64,000 nt of DNA from Candidatus Gastranaerophilales bacterium (GTDB lineage: Bacteria; Cyanobacteriota; Vampirovibrionia; Gastranaerophilales; Gastranaerophilaceae). Numbering within the stretch: the first letter of the stretch is position 1; the number at the start of each line of letters is the position of its first letter. The notes under the pieces were generated by a model. It was not told where the DNA came from, searched no databases, and was given only the letters and a program-made list of their open reading frames with translations. Where the stretch lies: assembly GCA_944324345.1 (NCBI GenBank), contig CALUVT010000002.1, positions 418,734 to 482,733 on the forward strand, given 5' to 3'. Shown one piece after another: positions 18,173-25,112 of this stretch. The translations under genes were made by a program, and so were the position numbers.

Positions 18173-19573
18173 ATGAGGATCGCACCACTACTAAATTGCG
18201 TAATAAAACCCTTAGGAGTTCATAATAACAATCGAAATGATTGTTCAATTCACGGTGCAGCAGGAAGCAAAAACTTTTTTTTAAATTCGCCTTCTACAGA
18301 TTTATTTATTAAAAACCAACCGACCTTCACCGCAATTAATAGTGCAGCATCATTTAGGAATCTTGCTTACGTAAGAAAGATGCATTGTATATACTGTGGC
18401 AGACCGCTTTTGAGTGATAAAATAGCTAGTAAGCTCAAAAGTGACGGAGTTTTTTCAGGTCCTATTAGAAATTTTGTTAAAGAAATGCTCAATTATGTAG
18501 AGTACCTTCACCCCTCCGAACTTGAATTTGTAAAAAGAGTAGCAATTATGGCTTTTGATAAACCAAATATCCGACTATCAGAAGCAATTAAAGTTATGTA
18601 CCCCAAAGCAAATGAAGAGCTTTTAAAAGTTCAAAAGCCTATTTTTAAAGAGCTTTCAAAACTTGTAGATGAAATGCCATATGGCTATAAAACCAGATTT
18701 AAAGAACTTTTAAGGATTTCTCGTTTCAGATTGGAAGAAAAAGAATATGTCCCTAAAGAATTCAGCGGTAAAGAATTTAGATATAAAATGGCACGTATAG
18801 GAGTTACCATAAAAGATGACTATATGGCAAAAAAGATAGCTGAATTAACAGAACCACTCACACATCCAATATTCAAGAACGACAAAGAACCATTGACTTC
18901 GAGATTTGTTGACAAAATTTTGCGTGTAACAGAAACTCGCGATGTAGACAAAAAACATTTAACTAAAAAAGACTTGCAGCTTATAATACTGAAAAAAATA
19001 AGACAATATGGCGAACTTCTTAACAGAAGGGATATTATCTCATACTGCGATGTGGGTATAAATACACTGGAAGGTAGACCGGTTAAAATAAAATTCAGTA
19101 ACAAAGCCTTTAAATACGACTTAAACGAAGCATTAGAGGGTATGAATGATGAGCAGCTCAGAGAAAAAATCAACAAAATAGTAGCAAAACTTCCTACATC
19201 GAGAACTAATGTAAACTCATTTATCACAAAGCAGGAATTTTCAGCATCAGATGCCATTGGCTATAATGTATTAAGACCCTCAATTGTGACAATAGAGCAT
19301 CTAAAGCCAAAATCTCTTGGCGGACCTAATGAATTGTCGAATTATGCACTTGCTTGTGCTTACGATAACAATAATAGATCAAATGGAAGTTTGGTGGAAT
19401 TTATCAAGCAATTTGACAGAAAGAATCAAGAAGTGTATTTTCAAGAAATTTTCGAAGAAGTTGCTAACGGCAAAATTCCTTTAAAAACAGCAGTAGGAAT
19501 GGTCGAATCATTTTTTAGTGAAAGCGGGAGAAATATTGATATTACGAAAGTTAGCAAAAAATCAAGAAAGTAA
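18173..19573 (+). CDS. split HNH-like protein, copy 2 with altered zinc ligand
   Basis: 466 residues from the ATG at 18173; a GTG at 18158 is also open, but AGGTG overlaps it and suits the ATG better. The N terminus is Asn-rich. CIYC occurs near residue 68, then about 300 helical basic residues, then IEHLKPKSLGGPNELSNYAL followed by ACAYDNNNR. This is the EHL.P..GG.N..N..L.C..xNN.R form of the HNH core, stronger than in copy 1. However, the last zinc-ligand Cys is Asp here (CAYD versus CSYC). The insertion is longer than in copy 1. It follows copy 1 by 50 bases on the same strand. Function unknown. Confidence 0.7.
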   Translation: MRIAPLLNCVIKPLGVHNNNRNDCSIHGAAGSKNFFLNSPSTDLFIKNQPTFTAINSAASFRNLAYVRKMHCIYCGRPLLSDKIASKLKSDGVFSGPIRNFVKEMLNYVEYLHPSELEFVKRVAIMAFDKPNIRLSEAIKVMYPKANEELLKVQKPIFKELSKLVDEMPYGYKTRFKELLRISRFRLEEKEYVPKEFSGKEFRYKMARIGVTIKDDYMAKKIAELTEPLTHPIFKNDKEPLTSRFVDKILRVTETRDVDKKHLTKKDLQLIILKKIRQYGELLNRRDIISYCDVGINTLEGRPVKIKFSNKAFKYDLNEALEGMNDEQLREKINKIVAKLPTSRTNVNSFITKQEFSASDAIGYNVLRPSIVTIEHLKPKSLGGPNELSNYALACAYDNNNRSNGSLVEFIKQFDRKNQEVYFQEIFEEVANGKIPLKTAVGMVESFFSESGRNIDITKVSKKSRK

Positions 19574-19678
19574 TTTCGTTAAATAATTATTAACATTTGT
19601 AAAAAACAGGACAAAATTATTGAATTTTTAACCCTAAACTGCCGACTAACTAAATGTAGTTAATAAGGATATAATTCA

Positions 19679-19975
19679 ATGGCAGATACAGGAGCATCAT
19701 TTAACAGACCATACAAACCTTTTGGAATGAATGTAAAAGTTCCGGAAATTGGAGAGAGGACTTTAAAGCAAGCTGGAGACACACTTGGCAGTATAGTAAA
19801 AAGCCCTGCAGAACCTCTGTTTAAATTTCTGGAAGATAATGAAGAAGTCTTTACAGGTGATATTAACTATAAAATTAACAAATTATACGCAGAGAGTTTT
19901 ACAATAGGATCTGCTATGCGTATGGAAGATGAAAAAGTAAACGGAATGCCTTCAACTTTTGATATGCACTTTTAA
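19679..19975 (+). CDS. hypothetical small soluble protein
   Basis: 98 residues, no recognised domain, signal peptide or membrane segment. It begins ADTGASFNRPYKPFGMN and ends GMPSTFDMHF. AAGGA lies 9 bases before the ATG, overlapping a TATAAT at 19670-19675. A terminator follows within 70 bases, so it is a separate transcription unit or the end of the tsaE-tsaB-HNH series. Confidence 0.65.
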   Translation: MADTGASFNRPYKPFGMNVKVPEIGERTLKQAGDTLGSIVKSPAEPLFKFLEDNEEVFTGDINYKINKLYAESFTIGSAMRMEDEKVNGMPSTFDMHF

Positions 19976-20023
19976 TTTGATAAAAAATTTTTTACAACTA
20001 ATTTTTCTTTGTTAACCATTTAA

Positions 20024-20044
20024 GGCCCTTAAAGGGCTTTTTTG
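20024..20044 (+). terminator. intrinsic terminator after the 19679-19975 gene
   Basis: GCCCTT and AAGGGC form a short GC-containing hairpin followed by a run of six T residues. It separates the small hypothetical gene from the electron-transfer cluster. Confidence 0.75.
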
Positions 20045-20079
20045 TTAGTGTTTTTATATGTACAGCTAAAAATTATTTC

Positions 20080-20108
20080 TTGTCCTCTCCGGTTTTTTAT
20101 AGTATAAT
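20080..20108 (+). promoter_or_regulatory. promoter of the NfnA-like/Etf cluster
   Basis: TTGTCC at 20080-20085 and a consensus TATAAT at 20103-20108 are separated by 17 bases. A start site near 20115 would give a short leader containing the AGGAAAG ribosome site ahead of 20127. Inferred from consensus only. Confidence 0.65.
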
Positions 20109-20126
20109 CTGGAGTATAGGAAAGAG

Positions 20127-20975
20127 ATGAGTATGGGATACAAAATTTTATCAAAAAAAGAGCTTTGTCCAAATCAATTCGAAATAAAAGTTGATGCTCC
20201 TTATGTCGTTAGAAACGCTGAAGCAGGACAGTTTATAATATTTAGAGCAAAAGAAAACAGTGAGAGAGTGCCTCTGACTATAGCCGATGTTGATAAGGAA
20301 AAAGGTGAACTTACTCTTGTATTTATGGCTGTAGGGTATTCTACCAAACAACTTGCATCGTTAAATGTTGGGGATGAAATCCATGATGTTGTAGGTCCGC
20401 TAGGGAAACCTACACATATAAAAAAATACGGGACTGTAGTATGTTTGGCAGGAGGATATGGAGCAGCCCCTTGCTACTTGATAGCAAAAGCCTTTAAAGA
20501 AGCCGGGAACAAAGTATATATGATTATGGGAGCCAGAACAAAAGATTTAATATTCTGGCAAGACAAAATGAAAGATGCTTGTAATGAGCTTTTTATAACC
20601 ACTGATGACGGGACTTTGGGAGAAAAGGGGTTTGTTACTCAGGTTCTTGAAAGGATTATGGGACAAGAAAAAGTAGATTACGCCATAGCTGTCGGACCTA
20701 TGCCAATGATGAGAGCAGTGGCGGATTTAACTCGTGATAAAGGAATTTATACTGAAGCAAGTATGAACCCAATTATGGTTGACGGCACTGGTATGTGTGG
20801 AGCTTGCAGAATTACAGTCGGTGGAGAAACTAAATTTGCTTGTGTGGACGGCCCTGATTTTGACGCTCATAAAATAGATTTCGATGAAGTAATAAATCGA
20901 ACAAAAATATACAAAGATCAAGAAAGAAAACGAGACGAAAATTGTAATTTGCTAAGACAATCAATCAATAGATAG
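20127..20975 (+). CDS. NfnA/PyrK-type FAD-[2Fe-2S] NAD(P)-binding subunit
   Basis: 282 residues of the ferredoxin:NADP reductase alpha-subunit/sulfide dehydrogenase subunit family. An FAD-binding beta-barrel comes first (RVPLTIADVD), then the nucleotide-binding domain (AGGYGAAPCYLIAKAF near 110). Near residues 218-245 is the C-terminal Fe-S motif, with DGTGMCGACRITV and a further Cys in FACVDGPDFD. Known relatives pair with a GltD-like subunit to pass electrons between NAD(P)H and ferredoxin. Here no GltD-like gene is adjacent; instead Etf genes follow. It is the first gene of a four-gene unit with 9-base gaps. Confidence 0.88.
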   Translation: MSMGYKILSKKELCPNQFEIKVDAPYVVRNAEAGQFIIFRAKENSERVPLTIADVDKEKGELTLVFMAVGYSTKQLASLNVGDEIHDVVGPLGKPTHIKKYGTVVCLAGGYGAAPCYLIAKAFKEAGNKVYMIMGARTKDLIFWQDKMKDACNELFITTDDGTLGEKGFVTQVLERIMGQEKVDYAIAVGPMPMMRAVADLTRDKGIYTEASMNPIMVDGTGMCGACRITVGGETKFACVDGPDFDAHKIDFDEVINRTKIYKDQERKRDENCNLLRQSINR

Positions 20976-20984
20976 GAGAAAATT

Positions 20985-21167
20985 ATGGCTAAGGATATCC
21001 CGTATTGCCCTCTGATGAGTGCAGGTTCAGACATCGATAAGGTTTGTACGCTTGAAAGTTGTGCTTGGTTTGTACCAAGTGTAAGAAAGTGCTCTATGTA
21101 TATGCTTGCTTACAATGCATTGCTTGATACAACAGCAAGACAAAAAGCTGCAAAAATTCACAGATAA
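20985..21167 (+). CDS. small Cys-containing protein of the electron-transfer cluster
   Basis: 60 residues with five Cys, in the order YCPLMS, KVCTLESCAWFVP and RKCSMYML. The CPLMS...C..ESCAWW-like pattern occurs in small proteins of anaerobes and phages. A metal or Fe-S site is plausible, but the spacing does not fit a standard ferredoxin. GGAGAA lies 6 bases before the ATG. The position, 9 bases after the NfnA-like gene and 9 before etfB, suggests an accessory role in this cluster. Confidence 0.75.
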   Translation: MAKDIPYCPLMSAGSDIDKVCTLESCAWFVPSVRKCSMYMLAYNALLDTTARQKAAKIHR

Positions 21168-21176
21168 GGTTTCAAT

Positions 21177-21959
21177 ATGAAAATTATCGTCTGCATTAAA
21201 CAGGTCCCTGACACAAATGATATTAAATGGACCGAAAATAATACCATACAAAGAGAAGGGGTAGAAAGTATTATCAATCCTTTTGATTTGTATGCAATAG
21301 AAACGGCTTTAAAAATCAAAAATACATTACCTGACGTTGAAATAACTGTGGTTAGTATGGGGCCTTTACAGGCTGAAAAGATGTTAAGACATACAATAGC
21401 ACTTGGATGCGACAAAGGAGTGCTTATTTCCGATAAAAAGTTTGCTGGGGCAGATACCTATGCTACAGGGAAAACATTGGCAACAGCTATAAAATCAAAA
21501 CTTGGAGATTTTGATCTTATAATATGCGGACAATTTGCAATAGATGGAGATACCGCTCAAACAGGCCCCAGCATAGCAAGCCAGCTTGGAATTCCTCAAA
21601 TCACTTTTGTTAGAGAACTAAAACAATGCAGTCAAGATAGTATTTGTGCGGTAAGGGAGATTGAAGAGGGGTTTGAGACGGTAAAAGCTCAATTGCCAGC
21701 ACTAATATGTGTTTTAAAAGGTTTAGAAGACACCTCCAGAGCCAAAATTAACGGTGTAATAAGAGCAAAAAATACTGTGGTAGATGTTTACTCAATGGAA
21801 GATATAGAACTAAACCCCGAAGATACAGGGATTAAAGGTTCTCCGACTTATGTCAGCAAAGCATTTCGTCCGGTACATAACAGAGGTGAATGTGAATTTT
21901 GCAAGGATTCATCATCTCTCGCTCAAAAAATAGTAGAATATGGAGGGCTTCATGAGTAA
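21177..21959 (+). CDS. etfB: electron transfer flavoprotein beta subunit
   Basis: 260 residues. The N terminus MKIIVCIKQVPDTNDIKW and the adenine-nucleotide region GQFAIDGDTAQTGPSIA are diagnostic for EtfB. Together with EtfA it forms a soluble flavoprotein that passes electrons between a dehydrogenase and another carrier; some anaerobe Etfs bifurcate. No acyl-CoA dehydrogenase gene is next to it, so the partner is unknown. The NfnA-like gene upstream is the obvious candidate. The end overlaps the etfA start by 8 bases. Confidence 0.95.
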   Translation: MKIIVCIKQVPDTNDIKWTENNTIQREGVESIINPFDLYAIETALKIKNTLPDVEITVVSMGPLQAEKMLRHTIALGCDKGVLISDKKFAGADTYATGKTLATAIKSKLGDFDLIICGQFAIDGDTAQTGPSIASQLGIPQITFVRELKQCSQDSICAVREIEEGFETVKAQLPALICVLKGLEDTSRAKINGVIRAKNTVVDVYSMEDIELNPEDTGIKGSPTYVSKAFRPVHNRGECEFCKDSSSLAQKIVEYGGLHE

Positions 21960-22944
21960 TATTTTGTTATATGCAGAAGTTACAAGAGAAAATTTTCTCC
22001 ATACAGTTCTTTTTGAGCTAGCATACAAAGCTCAAGAACTTGCACAAAAGCTAGATAAGGCAGAAGTGTCAGCCTTTTTAATTTGTAAAACAGGTTTAGC
22101 GGCTGAATATAAAGAAGCGTTTATTAATTCAGCTTTTGACAATGTTTATATTGCAGAAGATGATAGCCTTGAAAATTATTCAACAGAACTATATTCAAAA
22201 ATTGCACTTGATATAATAAAAGAAGTAAAACCAGATATTATTCTTGTCGGAGCAACAACTCAAGGAAGGGACTTGGCCCCTAGGATATCATCATCTCTTC
22301 ATACGGGCTTAACAGCGGATTGTACGGGTCTTGACATAAATGAAAAAGGCCAGCTTGCGGCGACTCGCCCAACTTTTGGCGGTAAGTTGATGGCAACTAT
22401 TTTGTGTAAAACGTTACCGCAAATGGCAACTGTAAGACCTAAAGTTTTCAAACCGGCTCCTGAAAATATTGTAAAAGATACAAAATTTGTGTACTTCAAA
22501 CCTGATATAGAGAATATTAAAACAAAAGTTGAATTCGTTGAGTTTGTCAAAGGAATGAATACTTGCATAAACGAACTTGATAGTGCTCAAATAATTGTAG
22601 CTGGCGGCAGAGGGATGAAAAACGAAGCAGGATTTGAATTGTTAAAAAACTTTGCAGAAAGCATTGGAGGTTGCGTTGGAGCCAGCAGAGGTGCAGTTGA
22701 AATGGGACTTGCCCCGGTTGATATTCAAATCGGACAAACTGGTAAAACTGTTACCCCAAAATTGTATATTGCCTGTGGAATTTCCGGTGCAATACAGCAC
22801 ATTGTAGGCATGCAGGAAAGTGATAAAATAATTGCGATAAACAATGATGAAAAGGCTCCTATATTTGAAGTCTGTGACTGCGGATATGTAGGAGATGTTT
22901 TTGAAGTCCTGCCAAGACTTATAAATGAGTTTAAGGCAGAATGA
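21952..22944 (+). CDS. etfA: electron transfer flavoprotein alpha subunit
   Basis: 330 residues. The C-terminal FAD-binding domain has the family signature: VAGGRGMKNEAGF, GGCVGASRGAVEMG, QIGQTGKTVTPKLYIACG and ISGAIQHIVGM. An N-terminal domain includes ATTQGRDLAPRISS. The start at 21952 is preferred to the longer frame at 21940 because GGAGGG (21942-21947) then lies 4 bases upstream. It completes the cluster with etfB; purA begins 62 bases later with its own ribosome site. Confidence 0.95.
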   Translation: MSNILLYAEVTRENFLHTVLFELAYKAQELAQKLDKAEVSAFLICKTGLAAEYKEAFINSAFDNVYIAEDDSLENYSTELYSKIALDIIKEVKPDIILVGATTQGRDLAPRISSSLHTGLTADCTGLDINEKGQLAATRPTFGGKLMATILCKTLPQMATVRPKVFKPAPENIVKDTKFVYFKPDIENIKTKVEFVEFVKGMNTCINELDSAQIIVAGGRGMKNEAGFELLKNFAESIGGCVGASRGAVEMGLAPVDIQIGQTGKTVTPKLYIACGISGAIQHIVGMQESDKIIAINNDEKAPIFEVCDCGYVGDVFEVLPRLINEFKAE

Positions 22945-23006
22945 CATCAAATTATTTTTTATGTTAAAATAAATCAGTAAAAAAGCTTTTTGAAAGGAAG
23001 AGGGAT

Positions 23007-24284
23007 ATGAATAAGGTTGTAGTAGGTGCACAATGGGGAGATGAAGGTAAAGCAAAAATTACTGATTTATTAGCACAAGATGCTGATTTGATTATAAGAT
23101 ACCAAGGAGGGTGCAATGCAGGACACACCGTTGTTGCACATAACAAAACTTTTAAATTTCACTTGATTCCTTCCGGAATATTATACAAGGGCAAAAAATG
23201 TTTCATTGGAGCCGGAACAGTTATACTTCCAGAATATTTTGAACAGGAAATAGATGGACTCATTAAAGAAGGGATTGACGTTTCAGGCTTGAAAATTAAC
23301 CCTCTTGCGTCAATTACAATGCCTTATCACACAGAAGTCGACGGATATTCAGAAAATACTGCTACCAAGGGAAAAATCGGAACAACAAAAAAAGGTATAG
23401 GGCCTACTTATACAGATAAAATGGCAAGAATTGGTCTTAAGGTTCAGGATTTATATTCCCCAGAGGCGTTGAATGAGAAACTTGATATCATTCTCCCTCT
23501 TAAAAATAAAACATTGGAAAAAGTTTACGGCTTGGAACCATACACAAAGGATTGTATTTTGGCTCTCTGTGAAAAATATGCAGAAATTTTTAGACCTTAT
23601 GTATGTTTTGATTGGCAAAAAGAATTAGAAGATGCAAAACGCAATAAAAAAGCAATTCTATTTGAAGGTGCACAAGGTGTAATGCTTGATATAGACTATG
23701 GAACATACCCTTTTGTTACATCATCAAACCCGATTGGTGGTGGTGCCGCAACAGGATCTGGCTACGGGCCGACAATGATTGATGAAGTTATAGGTGTTGC
23801 AAAAGCTTATGTAACAAGGGTTGGAGAAGGGCCTTTTGTAACTGAATTAAAAGATGAAACAGGCGACAAAATTCGTGAAATAGGTCATGAATACGGAGTT
23901 ACAACAGGGAGAGCAAGACGCTGCGGGTGGTTTGATGCAGTAACTATGAAATACGCCGTATTAGTTGGCGGTTTAACATCAATTGCTTTAACAAAAATTG
24001 ACGTGTTTGACACATTTGATGAAATTAAATTATGTACAGCGTACAAAGATACTCGAAACGGAAAGATATACACAAGCTACCCTACCAATGTTTTTATTCA
24101 CAAATACTTAGAACCTGTTTATGAAATTCATAATGGTTGGAAAAAAGATGTCTCCGGAATAAGAAATTATGAAGAATTACCGGAAAACTGTAAAAAATAT
24201 CTTACTCGTCTGGAAGAGCTTCTTGAAGTGCCAATTTCTATTGTAAGTGTAGGGCCTGATAGAGAACAAACTATTTTTAAATAA
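23007..24284 (+). CDS. purA: adenylosuccinate synthetase
   Basis: 425 residues, normal length. It joins IMP and aspartate using GTP, the first committed step to AMP. The P-loop-like GAQWGDEGKAK lies at residues 7-17, GGCNAGHTV at about 36, the IMP-binding TTKKGIGPTYTDK at about 127, and the VTTGRARRCGWFD segment near 300. AGGAAGAGGG lies close before the ATG. It is probably the last gene before the pilin-like gene, which has its own ribosome site 59 bases on. Confidence 0.97.
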   Translation: MNKVVVGAQWGDEGKAKITDLLAQDADLIIRYQGGCNAGHTVVAHNKTFKFHLIPSGILYKGKKCFIGAGTVILPEYFEQEIDGLIKEGIDVSGLKINPLASITMPYHTEVDGYSENTATKGKIGTTKKGIGPTYTDKMARIGLKVQDLYSPEALNEKLDIILPLKNKTLEKVYGLEPYTKDCILALCEKYAEIFRPYVCFDWQKELEDAKRNKKAILFEGAQGVMLDIDYGTYPFVTSSNPIGGGAATGSGYGPTMIDEVIGVAKAYVTRVGEGPFVTELKDETGDKIREIGHEYGVTTGRARRCGWFDAVTMKYAVLVGGLTSIALTKIDVFDTFDEIKLCTAYKDTRNGKIYTSYPTNVFIHKYLEPVYEIHNGWKKDVSGIRNYEELPENCKKYLTRLEELLEVPISIVSVGPDREQTIFK

Positions 24285-24342
24285 ATATACTGATGTAAAA
24301 TAAAAGGAATAAATAACAATTTAATTTCAGAGGAGTTTAGAT

Positions 24343-25044
24343 ATGTTGAAAATAAAAAGCTTACAGCCGCCCCCCCCCCGAAAATCGCTCACAGGACGGT
24401 TTTGCGAATGGTTACACGAAAGAAATAATGCCTTTACGTTAGCTGAAGTCCTAATCACTTTAGGAATAATTGGAGTAATAGCAGCTTTAACAATTCCATC
24501 TCTTGTCACGAAATTCCGTCGCCAATCTGCAGAAACACAATTAAAGAAATTCTACACTGTTATAAATCAGGCAATTGAAATGGGAAAGGCAGAATATGGC
24601 GATATTGAAATTGAAGACAAAGACAAAGTAGACTATGACAATGCTGAATACATAAGCAGTTGGATGAAAAAATATATTACCAGATATTTGAAAACTCTAA
24701 AATCCGAACAGCAAGATGCTAAATTTTATGAAGTAGCCCTAAATGACGGAAGCGGATTTATTGCAGAAATGTATCCACCGTATGATGAAACAAATACAAG
24801 CCATCTTTATATATTTTACTGCCGTAATTTTAACAAATGTAATAAAAATATAGTTGATGGGGAAAATACGTTTTGGTTTACCTACGATACAGATAGAAAA
24901 CAAATATTGCCATTGCACACATATAACGCACCATCTTCTTTAAAGGAAAATTTTTGTTACAATGGGACCAATAAGAGTGGATGTGCTGCAATAATCATGA
25001 AGAATAATTGGAGAATTCCAGATGATTACCCTTGGATTAGATAA
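24343..25044 (+). CDS. type IV pilin-like protein with poly-C tract in the leader
   Basis: 233 residues. The prepilin motif NAFTLAEVLITLGIIG begins near residue 29, so the leader is about 29 residues, with cleavage probably before Phe and the conserved Glu5 retained. The hydrophobic helix continues VIAALTIPSLV. The C-terminal head is unclassified and has Cys residues late (FCYNGTNKSGC). The leader is read through a tract of 10 C residues at 24370-24379 (codons for PPPP), unusual in this AT-rich genome and prone to slippage. GAGGAG lies 8-9 bases before the ATG. Likely pseudopilin or surface protein. Confidence 0.85.
   Translation: MLKIKSLQPPPPRKSLTGRFCEWLHERNNAFTLAEVLITLGIIGVIAALTIPSLVTKFRRQSAETQLKKFYTVINQAIEMGKAEYGDIEIEDKDKVDYDNAEYISSWMKKYITRYLKTLKSEQQDAKFYEVALNDGSGFIAEMYPPYDETNTSHLYIFYCRNFNKCNKNIVDGENTFWFTYDTDRKQILPLHTYNAPSSLKENFCYNGTNKSGCAAIIMKNNWRIPDDYPWIR
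24370..24379 (+). repeat. homopolymeric C10 tract inside a coding region
   Basis: Ten consecutive C residues, flanked by CCG on the left and G on the right, inside codons 10-13 of the pilin-like gene. A change of one base would shift the frame before the prepilin motif. Confidence 0.95.
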
Positions 25045-25112
25045 AATTATATATTGATTGAAATAATTTAATAATTAAGCAATTTTTAGTTTTTTCATGT
25101 TTTTATATTAAT

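Noticed and set aside
18820..19257. Long minus-strand open frame opposite the second HNH-like gene
   Set aside because: It is a shadow of the plus-strand gene, with no ribosome site and hydrophobic composition from the complement of Lys/Asp/Glu codons.
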